Shown here piece after piece: positions 25,277-33,098 of a DNA stretch of 64,000 nucleotides. Below the pieces are notes generated by a model. It worked only from the letters and a program-made list of their open reading frames with translations. It searched no databases and was not told the origin of the DNA. Position 1 is the stretch's first letter. Each line of letters begins with the position of its first letter. The stretch covers positions 37,697 through 101,696 of the forward strand of contig NZ_FNHI01000029.1 in assembly GCF_900103455.1 (NCBI RefSeq), in the 5' to 3' direction. Origin of the DNA: Streptomyces wuyuanensis. GTDB lineage: Bacteria; Actinomycetota; Actinomycetes; Streptomycetales; Streptomycetaceae. The translations under genes were made by a program, and so were the position numbers.

Positions 25277-25303
25277 AATCCGCCGTTCGGGTTACCTCGC
25301 GAC

Positions 25304-26779
25304 TCACCAGTTCGCGCGGTCGTAGTCCTTCAGGAAGCAGCCGAAGAGGTCCTCGCCGGCCTCTCCGCGCACGATCGGGTCGTACACCCGGGCGGCGCCG
25401 TCGACCAGGTCGAGCGGGGCGTGGAAGCCCTCGGCCGCGAGCCTGACCTTGTCCGGGTGCGGGCGCTCGTCGGTGATCCAGCCGGTGTCGACGGCGGTCA
25501 TCAGGATGCCGTCGGCGTCGAACATCTCCTGGGCGCTGGTGCGCGTCAGCATGTTGAGCGCCGCCTTGGCCATGTTGGTGTGCGGGTGTCCCGCGCCCTT
25601 GTAGCCGCGGCTGAAGACACCCTCCATGGCGGAGACGTTCACGACGTACTTGCGCCTGGCCGGCGAGGCGGCCATCGCCGCACGGAGCCGGCTGATCAGG
25701 ATGAACGGCGCGGTCGAGTTGCACAGCTGCACTTCGAGGAGCTCGACCGGGTCGACCTCGGAGACGGTCTGGATCCAGCTGTTGGTGTCGTGCAGGTCGG
25801 GCACGAGCCCGCCGGCGTCGATCGCGGTGCCCGCCTCGATCCGCGCGAGCGACGCCGAACCGGAGACGAGGGCGAGATCGGTGACGTCCTGGGCGCTCAG
25901 CCCCTCCGACCGGGGCCCGGGGAGGGCCGCGACCCGGTCCACCCCGCCGCTGCCGAAGGTGCCGATCACCTCGGCGGCGGGCAGCTCGCCCGCGGGCAGC
26001 GGGGCGCCTTCCGCCAGGACGAGCTCGCTGTACGCCTGCGGCGAGCGCCGCACGGTCTGGGCGGCGTTGTTGATCAGGATGTCGAGCGGTCCCTCGGCGG
26101 CGACCGAGTCGGCGAGCGCGACGACCTGCGCCGGGTCGCGGAGGTCGATGCCGACGATCTTGAGGCGGTGGATCCACTCGTCGCTGTCCGGCATCGCCTT
26201 GAAGCGGCGGATCGCGTCGTTGGGGAAGCGGGTGGTGATGGTGGTGTGGGCGCCGTCGCGGAGCAGCCGCAGCGCGATGTACATGCCGATCTTGGCGCGG
26301 CCGCCGGTGAGCAGCGCGCGCCGGCCCGTCAGATCGGTACGGGCGTCACGGCGGGCCCGGTTCTCGGCCGCGCACTTCTGGCACAGCTGGTGATAGAAGG
26401 CGTCGACCTCGACGTAGCGGGTCTTGCAGATGTAGCAGGAGCGGGGGCGCTGGAGTATGCCCGCGATCTCCCCCATCACGGAGGAGGAGGGCAGCAGCCC
26501 CTGGGTCTCGTCGTCGATGCGGTCCGCGGAGCCGGTGGCCGTGGCCTCGGTGACCGTCTTGTCGTGGGCGGTCTTGGCGGCGCGGCGCTCCTGGCGGCGG
26601 CGCTGCTTGACGGTGCGGTAGATCCCGGCGGTGGCGCGACGGACCGTGACCGCGTCGGGGTGGTCGACCTCCAGGCGGTCGAGCTCCTCGAGAACGCCCA
26701 GGCAGACGGCCAGTCGCTCGGGGTCGATGCCGGGGCCGAAGTCCAGGCTGTCGTCTGTCACCGTCATCGCCGCTGCCAT
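25304..26779 (-). CDS. SDR-fold protein with N-terminal zinc ribbon, degenerate active site
   Basis: A 491-aa protein. Residues ~1-125 are helical and charged; next comes a zinc ribbon with two CxxC pairs (CYIC, CQKC) and then a Rossmann short-chain dehydrogenase domain with the nucleotide motif TGGRAKIGMYIA and NNAAQT. The catalytic Ser is present (NVSAMEG), but the YxxxK motif is missing: the expected Tyr position before the Lys (TNMAK) is Thr. So it may bind NAD(P) without being a normal dehydrogenase. AAGGA sits 8 bases before the ATG at 26779. No clear operon partner. Confidence 0.82.
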   Translation of the reverse strand: MAAAMTVTDDSLDFGPGIDPERLAVCLGVLEELDRLEVDHPDAVTVRRATAGIYRTVKQRRRQERRAAKTAHDKTVTEATATGSADRIDDETQGLLPSSSVMGEIAGILQRPRSCYICKTRYVEVDAFYHQLCQKCAAENRARRDARTDLTGRRALLTGGRAKIGMYIALRLLRDGAHTTITTRFPNDAIRRFKAMPDSDEWIHRLKIVGIDLRDPAQVVALADSVAAEGPLDILINNAAQTVRRSPQAYSELVLAEGAPLPAGELPAAEVIGTFGSGGVDRVAALPGPRSEGLSAQDVTDLALVSGSASLARIEAGTAIDAGGLVPDLHDTNSWIQTVSEVDPVELLEVQLCNSTAPFILISRLRAAMAASPARRKYVVNVSAMEGVFSRGYKGAGHPHTNMAKAALNMLTRTSAQEMFDADGILMTAVDTGWITDERPHPDKVRLAAEGFHAPLDLVDGAARVYDPIVRGEAGEDLFGCFLKDYDRANW

Positions 26780-26927
26780 TCCCTGTGTCCTTCGTGTCCC
26801 GCTTCGGGGATTCCAAAAGCGGAACTTTACTTCAGAGGCGGGTGTCCGGGCCAAACCGTACCGGAGGCAGGCTCCGCTCGTTGGCTTTCCGCGAGGAACG
26901 CGTCACGGAGGGTCACGTCGATGGGCG

Positions 26928-28145
26928 TCACAGCACCCGCTGCCCCTTGCCCAGCGCGATCACCCCGCCCTCCGAGACCGTGTACAGCTCCCGGTCGCGC
27001 TCCGGATTGACGCCGATCGTGGCGCCGGGCGGGACGTCGACGTTCTTGTCGAGCACGGCTTCGCGCACCACCGCGCCCCGTCCGATGCGCACGTTGTCGT
27101 GCAGCACGGAGCCCTGCACCACGGCCCCCTGCCCCACCGCCACACCCGGGGACAGCACGGACCGGGTGACCTGGCCGCGGATCTCGCAGCCGGGGCTGAC
27201 CACCGACTCGCTCGCGATCCCGCCGGCGCAGAACCGGGCGGGCGGCAGCTGACCGGAGTGGGTGTAGATGGGCCAGCGGCGGTTCTCCAGGCTGAACACG
27301 GGCCGTTCGGCGATCAGATCCATGTGGGCCTCGTAGTAGGAGTCGAGGGTTCCCACGTCACGCCAGTAGCCGTGCTCGAGCGCGCTCTCACCCGGCACGT
27401 GGTTGGTGTCGAAGTCGTAGAGCTGGGCGACACCACGCTCCGTGAGCATCGGGAGGATGGATCCGCCCATGTCGTGCACCGAGCGGGGATCCTCGGAGTC
27501 CCGGTGCAGGGCGTCGATCAGCACCTTCGTGGTGAAGAGGTAGTTGCCCATCGAGGCGAACACCCGGTCGGGGTCGCCTCGCAGCCCGGGTGGGTCGGTG
27601 GGCTTCTCCAGGAACCGCTCCACCCGCGTGCCGTCCGTGGCGGGGCTGATCACACCGAACGACGACGCCTCCGAGCGCGGCACCCTGATCCCGGCGACGG
27701 TGACCCCGGCGCCGCTCTCGACGTGCTGCTTGAGCATGTGGCGCGGGTCCATGCGGTAGACGTGGTCGGCGCCGAACACGGCGATGTAGTCGGGCTGTTC
27801 GTCGTGGACCAGGTTGAGGGACTGCAGGATGGCGTCGGCGCTGCCCAGGTACCAGCGCGGGCCGAGCCGCTGCTGCGCGGGCACCGGGGTGACGTAGTTG
27901 CCGAGGAGGCTCGACATCCGCCACGTGGTCGTGACGTGCCGGTCCAGCGAGTGCGACTTGTACTGGGTGAGCACGCAGATCCGCAGGATGTCCCCGTTGA
28001 CCAGGTTGGAGAGGACGAAGTCCACGAGCCGGTAGGTGCCGCCGAAGGTGACCGCCGGTTTCGCGCGGTCGGCCGTCAGCGGCATCAGCCGTTTGCCCTC
28101 CCCGCCCGCCAGGACGATCCCGAGCACCGAAGGTCCACCGCGCAT
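26928..28145 (-). CDS. glgC: Glucose-1-phosphate adenylyltransferase
   Basis: A 405-aa ADP-glucose pyrophosphorylase. N-terminal nucleotidyltransferase domain with GIVLAGGEGKRLMPLT, the AKPAVTFGG loop, VFGADHVYRMD metal site and FLEKPT; C-terminal left-handed beta-helix (hexapeptide-like turns from about 300). It makes ADP-glucose from glucose-1-phosphate and ATP, the committed step for glycogen or maltose-1-phosphate synthesis. It lies 58 bases downstream of glgA/glgM in the same direction, so they are probably one transcript supplying and using ADP-glucose. Confidence 0.96.
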   Translation of the reverse strand: MRGGPSVLGIVLAGGEGKRLMPLTADRAKPAVTFGGTYRLVDFVLSNLVNGDILRICVLTQYKSHSLDRHVTTTWRMSSLLGNYVTPVPAQQRLGPRWYLGSADAILQSLNLVHDEQPDYIAVFGADHVYRMDPRHMLKQHVESGAGVTVAGIRVPRSEASSFGVISPATDGTRVERFLEKPTDPPGLRGDPDRVFASMGNYLFTTKVLIDALHRDSEDPRSVHDMGGSILPMLTERGVAQLYDFDTNHVPGESALEHGYWRDVGTLDSYYEAHMDLIAERPVFSLENRRWPIYTHSGQLPPARFCAGGIASESVVSPGCEIRGQVTRSVLSPGVAVGQGAVVQGSVLHDNVRIGRGAVVREAVLDKNVDVPPGATIGVNPERDRELYTVSEGGVIALGKGQRVL

Positions 28146-28203
28146 CGCGCCCCCTCACGCCGTCGGCTCGCGCCGTGTGATTCTGTCGTCGGACGAATTC
28201 GGA

Positions 28204-29364
28204 CTACCGGAGCGTCTTCTCGTAGAGCTCGTGGGTACGCCGGGCCACCTGGTCCCAGCCGAACTCGCGGACCGCGCGCTCTCGTCCGGCCTCGCCCATC
28301 CGCCGGGCCGTGGCGGGGTCGTCGAGCACCCGGTCGAGCGCCTCCGTCAGCCCCGTCTCGAACTCCTCGGGGTGCGCGGCGTCGTACGGTACGAGCAGCC
28401 CGGTCCGCCCGTCGTCGACGACCTCCGGGATGCCGCCGACCGCGGACGCGACCACCGCCGTGCCGCACGCCATGGCCTCGAGGTTCACGATGCCCAGCGG
28501 CTCGTAGACGGAGGGACACACGAACACCGCGGCATGGGTGAGCAGTTGGACGACGGCGGGCCTGGGGAGCATCTCGGGGATCCAGTGCACCCCGTCGCGC
28601 GCGTCGCTCAGTTCGCCGACGAGGGCACGGAACTCGGCGCCGATCTCCGGGGTGTCGGGCGCGCCGGCGCACAGCACGAGCTGGGCGCCCGGGTCGAGGG
28701 CGTGCGCCGCGCGCAGCAGGTGCGGAACGCCCTTCTGCCGGGTGATGCGGCCGACGAAGAGCACGTACGGCCGGCCGGGGTCGATGCCGAGGCCGCGCAG
28801 CACGTCCTTGCCGCGGTCGGGCCGGTAGAGGCGGGTGTCGATGCCGTTGTGGACGACGTGCACCCTGGCCGGATCGAGCGCGGGATAGCAGCCGAGGATG
28901 TCGGCGCGCATGCCGCGGGAGACCGCGATCACGGCGTCGGCGGCCTCGATCGCCGTCCGCTCGGCCCATCCTGACAGGGCGTAACCGCCGCCGAGCTGCT
29001 CGGCCTTCCAGGGCCGCAGGGGTTCGAGCGAGTGCGAGGTGACGATGTGCGGGACGCCGTGGAGGAGCTTGGCGAGGTGGCCGGCGAGATTGGCGTACCA
29101 GGTGTGGGAGTGGACGAGTTCGCGGTCCGCGAGCGCCGCGGCCATCGACAGGTCGACGGAGAAGGTGCGCAGGGCGTCGTTGGCGCCGTCGAGCCCGGCG
29201 AGGGCGGCGTGCCGCACGACCCCGTCGGCCGTGGCCCCCTCGCCCCAGCAGTGCACGTCGAGCTCGGTCAGCGCCCGTAACTCCCGGGCGAGGAACTCCA
29301 CATGGACCCCGGCCCCGCCGTAGACGTCCGGCGGATACTCGCGTGTGAGCAGTCCCACCCTCAT
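28204..29364 (-). CDS. glgA: ADP-glucose-dependent GT4 glucosyltransferase (GlgA/GlgM type)
   Basis: A 386-aa GT-B enzyme of the actinobacterial GT4 type: N-terminal acceptor domain starting MRVGLLTREYPPDVYGGAGVHV, then LFVGRITRQKG, and the donor motif SVYEPLGIVNLEAMACG with its E-x7-E. Size and sequence style match mycobacterial Rv1212c, which was called GlgA and later shown to act as maltose-1-phosphate synthase (GlgM) feeding the GlgE pathway. Either product, glycogen or maltose-1-phosphate, is possible. Start at ATG 29364; a GTG at 29382 is the alternative, and neither has a good ribosome site. Confidence 0.9.
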   Translation of the reverse strand: MRVGLLTREYPPDVYGGAGVHVEFLARELRALTELDVHCWGEGATADGVVRHAALAGLDGANDALRTFSVDLSMAAALADRELVHSHTWYANLAGHLAKLLHGVPHIVTSHSLEPLRPWKAEQLGGGYALSGWAERTAIEAADAVIAVSRGMRADILGCYPALDPARVHVVHNGIDTRLYRPDRGKDVLRGLGIDPGRPYVLFVGRITRQKGVPHLLRAAHALDPGAQLVLCAGAPDTPEIGAEFRALVGELSDARDGVHWIPEMLPRPAVVQLLTHAAVFVCPSVYEPLGIVNLEAMACGTAVVASAVGGIPEVVDDGRTGLLVPYDAAHPEEFETGLTEALDRVLDDPATARRMGEAGRERAVREFGWDQVARRTHELYEKTLR

Positions 29365-29511
29365 ACGTCGATGGTCACCCACACGGGGCCGTGGCGGAAG
29401 ACCGCGGCGGACGGGCGGCGAGCCCCGCCGGTCGTCAAGGCCGACCGGCGGGGCCGCGGATGCCGCGGGCGCGGTGTCCCGGGCGGGGCGGGCTCAGGTG
29501 TCGGGTGCCGA

Positions 29512-29665
29512 CGGGTCCTGGGAGAGCGGCCGGGGGCGGGGCTTGCGGCCCTTGTGGACGGGTGCCGCGAATGTCCCGGGCGGGTGTCACGGCCGTAGGC
29601 GCCGGGTGCCGCTGTCGCGGGCGGGCGCCGAAGCCGAAGGCGCCGGGTCCTGGGAGAGCGGCCGG
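29512..29665. repeat. 22-bp direct repeat around the FhuF-like 3' end
   Basis: CGGGTCCTGGGAGAGCGGCCGG occurs at 29512-29533 (outside the gene) and 29644-29665 (inside its 3' end). It looks like a duplication of the sequence coding for the C-terminal tail. Confidence 0.75.
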
Positions 29666-30429
29666 CGGGGCGGGCGGTCGAAGACGCAGTCGCCGCACAG
29701 ACCGCCGCCCGGGCAGCGGTAGTAGAGGCAGCAGCTGGTGCGGCGCAGGGCCGGTCCGCGGACCGTGCCGGACAGATCCGGGTGGTCGAGCAGGCCCGTG
29801 GTGAGTGCGGTGGCGCGGTCGGCCACCTCGGGGCGGTCGCGCTCCCGCGCCCAGCGGTGGATCTCGCGCAGGGCGCCGGCGAGCGCGGAGCCGGCGTTGC
29901 CCCACAGCAGCCGGTGGGAGATGCGGACATCGCCCCGCAGGGCCTCGGCGAGCGGGACGAGGTGGCCGAACTGGACGGCTTCCCGGATGCTGTCCACGGT
30001 GCCGGGGAGCGTCCCGGCCCGTGTCCAGCAGAGATCGTCAGGCGAGCTGAGCTCCGGGTCCCAGTACAGCGCTCCGGCAGCCGGGTCGGGGAACTCGCCG
30101 TGCAGGGCGGCCGGGCCGAGCGCCGTGGACCACAGCCGGGCGGCGAGTCCGAGGTGGGCGATGGAGGCGGCGACCCGTCGTTCGGGCGTGCGCAGCCGGG
30201 CCGCGACGCGGTCGACACGGGCGGTGAGGGGCACGATGTCGCCGGCGTGGAGCCGGGACAGCGGCAGATGGCCGGGGCCGGGCTCACCGGTCCGGGTCGC
30301 GAAGAAGCCGCCGATCGGCTCCGTCTCCGTCCGCTCCACGCGCCGCGCCCCCGCCCGGTCTCGCTCCGCCGTCCCGCCGTGCCCCGGACCCGAGGTCCGC
30401 GGGCCCGGCGCCTGCATCGGGTGCAGCAT
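29587..30429 (-). CDS. FhuF-like 2Fe-2S protein (siderophore reductase type)
   Basis: About 280 aa. The C-terminal region has the Fe-S signature of FhuF-type ferric siderophore reductases: a CC pair (TSCCLYYRCPG) followed by CGDC, giving C-C-x-C-C spacing that binds a 2Fe-2S cluster. The rest has the FhuF-family layout (LLWGNAGSALAGALREI). The usual role is electron transfer to ferric siderophore in the cytosol. After the cluster motif a Pro/Ser/Arg tail of about 30 residues is unusual and lies next to a duplicated segment. Start uncertain between 30429 and 30417; no iron box is visible. Confidence 0.78.
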   Translation of the reverse strand: MLHPMQAPGPRTSGPGHGGTAERDRAGARRVERTETEPIGGFFATRTGEPGPGHLPLSRLHAGDIVPLTARVDRVAARLRTPERRVAASIAHLGLAARLWSTALGPAALHGEFPDPAAGALYWDPELSSPDDLCWTRAGTLPGTVDSIREAVQFGHLVPLAEALRGDVRISHRLLWGNAGSALAGALREIHRWARERDRPEVADRATALTTGLLDHPDLSGTVRGPALRRTSCCLYYRCPGGGLCGDCVFDRPPRRPLSQDPAPSASAPARDSGTRRLRP

Positions 30430-30553
30430 ACGGCGGCGGCCCGGCGCCCGGGCGCCGAGGCGATCCCGTACTCCCCTACTCCTGCGGTAGTACGCGAGAG
30501 TGCCTGCTCGAGAACGACGACGTGAGGCGTCCACCGGGGAGATCGTTGGGCCC

Positions 30554-31732
30554 ATGAGCTCCCTCGCGGTGTCCGTGCTGCTGTCCCTGGTCTCCGCCGT
30601 CGCCTATGCGACCGCTGCGGTCGTGCAGGAGCGGGTGGCCATGGGCGAGCCCGGAGGGCCGTACGCACCGGTGCGCAGTGGCGGATGGTGGACCGCGATG
30701 GGGCTCAACGGCGCGGGCGGACTGCTGCACGTGGCGGCACTGGCGTACGGACCGCTGAGCCTGGTGCAGCCGCTCGGCGCGCTGACCATCGTGTTCGCGC
30801 TGCCCCTTGCGGCGCTGTCGGTGCGCGGCGGTGTGCGGCCCGGCGGTGGGCGAGGCGTGGCGGGGCCGGCGATCTGGGCGGGCGCGGTCATGTCGGCCGC
30901 CGGGCTCGCCGGGCTGCTCGCCCTGACCGGGAGCACAGGTGCCGAGGCCCCTGACAGCGGTGCACGGGGCGTGCTCTCGGGGCTGTCGGCGGCCGCGATC
31001 GGGGCGCTGTTCCTGGTGGCACGCCGGGTACGGCGGCCCGGGACGCGCGCGGTGGCGCTTGCGGCGGGTGCCGGTGTGGCCTTCGGTGTGGCGTCGGTGT
31101 TCACCAAGATCGTCACCGAGGAGCTGGGGACCCGTTCCTGGGGCGGGGCGCTGCCGGGCCTGCTCATGGTCGCGGGGCCGGCCGTCGCCGGGCTGCTGAT
31201 GTCGCAGGCGTCGTACCGGGGCGCCGGCCTGACCGCCCCACTCGCGACGGTGACGGTCGTGAACCCGGTGGTGGCGGCGGCCGTCGGCGTCGCGCTGTTC
31301 GGGGAGCGGTTCCGCCACGGCGCGGCCGGCACCGCGGCGGCGCTGCTGTGCGCAGCCGTGGCGGCCGGTGGACTGCTGCTGCTCATCACACGGCGCCGGC
31401 CGGCATCCGGGACCGCTCCCGCACCCCGGCCCGGGACCGGGGCCGCTCCCGCGATCAGGGCGCGGATCAGGGCCGCGACCGGGGCCGGCCCCGAACCGGG
31501 TGGGCATCCGGTCGCCGGTACCGCCCCGGATCTCGTCCTCGGCCACCGGGCGGAACTCGTCGCCGGTCCCGGCACGGGCCCCGCCCCCCGTCATGCGACC
31601 GCCGGAGCGGCGTCAGATGCTGACGCCGCCCGCACGGAGGTACCGGAGCGGATCGATGTCGGACCCGTACCCCGGCCCCGTACGCACCTCGAAGTGGAGG
31701 TGCGGTCCGGTGCTGTTGCCGGTGGACCCTGA
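30554..31732 (+). CDS. DMT-superfamily membrane transporter with long tail
   Basis: About 392 aa. Residues 1-285 form nine or ten membrane helices with the internal two-fold repeat of drug/metabolite transporters (AAVVQERVAMGEPGGP, LGALTIVFALPLAALS, TVTVVNPVVAAAVGVALFGE). From about 286 a Pro/Ala/Arg/Gly tail of ~105 residues follows with no family resemblance, and its last 40 codons overlap the convergent peptidase gene. The tail may be real or read-through after a shifted stop. Substrate unknown. GGGGAGA lies 11 bases before the ATG at 30554. Confidence 0.8.
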   Translation: MSSLAVSVLLSLVSAVAYATAAVVQERVAMGEPGGPYAPVRSGGWWTAMGLNGAGGLLHVAALAYGPLSLVQPLGALTIVFALPLAALSVRGGVRPGGGRGVAGPAIWAGAVMSAAGLAGLLALTGSTGAEAPDSGARGVLSGLSAAAIGALFLVARRVRRPGTRAVALAAGAGVAFGVASVFTKIVTEELGTRSWGGALPGLLMVAGPAVAGLLMSQASYRGAGLTAPLATVTVVNPVVAAAVGVALFGERFRHGAAGTAAALLCAAVAAGGLLLLITRRRPASGTAPAPRPGTGAAPAIRARIRAATGAGPEPGGHPVAGTAPDLVLGHRAELVAGPGTGPAPRHATAGAASDADAARTEVPERIDVGPVPRPRTHLEVEVRSGAVAGGP

Positions 31733-32851
31733 ACGGGCGATCCGCTGGCCGCTGTTGACCCGCTGCCCCTCGCGCACGGTGAGCGCCGACAGATGGGCGT
31801 ACTGGCTGTACTTGCCGTCGTCGTGCCGGATGACGATCTGGTACCCGTACGCGCCCGCCCAGCCGGCCGAGACCACCCGGCCCTGGGCCACGGCCTTCAC
31901 CGACGTACCGGTCGGCACGGGGAAGTCCACGCCCGTGTGGTAGCCGCTGGACCAGGACGAGCCGGCTTTGCCGTACGGAGTGCCGGTACCGGCGGCGACC
32001 GGTGCGCTCAGGCCGGCGGCGCGCTCGGCGCGGTCCGGACGCTCCTGCCGCCGCTGCTCATGGCGGGGCTTCGGTTTCGGCTTGGCCTGCTGCTTCCGCT
32101 GCGGCGGAGCCGCGGGCTGCGCGGCGGCCGTCGGCGGCTGCGCCTTGGGCGGGGCCTTCGGCGGGGTCGCGGGCCGGGTCCGCGGGAGGCTCTTCGACGG
32201 CGCGGGGGCGGCGCCCCGCAGGACCAGCCGCTGGCCGGGGTGGATGAGATCGGGGTCGGCGCCGACGACCTTGCGGTTGGCGTCGTAGAGCGCCTGCCAG
32301 CCGCCCTTGACCCGTTCGGAGGCGGCGATGCCGGAGAGCGAGTCGCCGGGCGTCACCGTGTAACTCTCACGCTGCGTGGGGACGGTGGTCGGCGTCGCCT
32401 GCGGGACCGTGCGCCGGGATAACGCGGCCTGCGCCCTGAGCTGCCGTCCGGGTGACGCGTCCGGCGTGTCGTCGTCACGGGTGAGCCCCGCACGCGTGGA
32501 GCAGACCGGCCAGGCGCGCGGTCCCTGGCCGTCCAGCACCTTCTCGGCGACGGCCATCTGCTGGTCCCGGGTGGCGAGGTCCGCGCGCGCGGCGTAGACC
32601 GTCCCGCCGTACTCCTCCCACGTGGACTGGCTGAACTGGAGCCCGCCGAAGTAGCCGTTGCCGGTGTTGATCTGCCAGTTGCCGGTGGACTCGCAGGCCG
32701 CGACCTTCTCCCACACGTCCTCCGGCGCCGCGTCGGCCGTTCCCGCGCCGATCAGCGGCAGCGCCATGCCCGCGCCGCCCGCGGTGACGGTCAGCGAGGC
32801 CCGGTTGATCCGGCTCGGCTGGTAGCGGCGGTGTCGTCCACGAACGGCCAT
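31613..32851 (-). CDS. Cell-wall hydrolase: Rpf transglycosylase - LysM - M23 peptidase
   Basis: A 412-aa secreted enzyme. Signal peptide (1-41, ending TADA), Rpf domain (about 43-115) with catalytic Glu54 in AACESTGNWQ, a LysM peptidoglycan-binding module (about 160-213, YTVTPGDSLSGIA), a Pro/Lys/Arg linker, and an M23 endopeptidase (about 290-405) with zinc motifs HTGVDF and GPHLHFEV. It can cut both glycan strands and peptide cross-links. This matches the layout I recall for RpfD of Streptomyces coelicolor. GGGGGA precedes the ATG. Its 3' end overlaps the DMT transporter tail on the other strand by 120 bases. Confidence 0.93.
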   Translation of the reverse strand: MAVRGRHRRYQPSRINRASLTVTAGGAGMALPLIGAGTADAAPEDVWEKVAACESTGNWQINTGNGYFGGLQFSQSTWEEYGGTVYAARADLATRDQQMAVAEKVLDGQGPRAWPVCSTRAGLTRDDDTPDASPGRQLRAQAALSRRTVPQATPTTVPTQRESYTVTPGDSLSGIAASERVKGGWQALYDANRKVVGADPDLIHPGQRLVLRGAAPAPSKSLPRTRPATPPKAPPKAQPPTAAAQPAAPPQRKQQAKPKPKPRHEQRRQERPDRAERAAGLSAPVAAGTGTPYGKAGSSWSSGYHTGVDFPVPTGTSVKAVAQGRVVSAGWAGAYGYQIVIRHDDGKYSQYAHLSALTVREGQRVNSGQRIARSGSTGNSTGPHLHFEVRTGPGYGSDIDPLRYLRAGGVSI

Positions 32852-33098
32852 GAGTCCCCCTCGAACGCCTCAGCAGCCGCCAAAGCTATTGGCTCGCCAC
32901 AAGACATGACAAGGGGGTGCGTGCGGGCGCCCCGTCGCAAGGTGCACCGCCGTACGGGGGAAATCGGTGGACGATGCGCCCCTCGCGCGACTCGTCGCCC
33001 CATGAACGCCGCACTCCGGTGACGCGTATTCATACTGGCCACGGGGAGGCGCACTTCCGCATGACCGCACGCAGTCGACGGATTCCAGGAGCACACGT

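Larger units (their letters stand above)
24997..25303. other. Intergenic leader of peptide gene with several hairpins
   Basis: 307 bases. In the leftward sense it follows the SDR gene and leads to the peptide gene. It holds three stem-loops (25160-25175, 25194-25219, 25249-25276) and a long-range pairing GGGACAGG (25023-25030) with CCTGTCCC (25088-25095). The first hairpins after 25304 are probably terminators; the rest may be a structured 5' leader. Confidence 0.5.

Noticed and set aside
30471..30495. GTACT/AGTAC inverted repeat as an iron box for the FhuF-like gene
   Set aside because: Short arms and no resemblance to the known actinobacterial iron box; likely chance.
32852..33098. c-di-AMP (ydaO) riboswitch before the Rpf gene
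   Set aside because: Known for rpfA genes, so looked for, but the conserved paired elements and GGGTA/CGGGC-type core are not seen.
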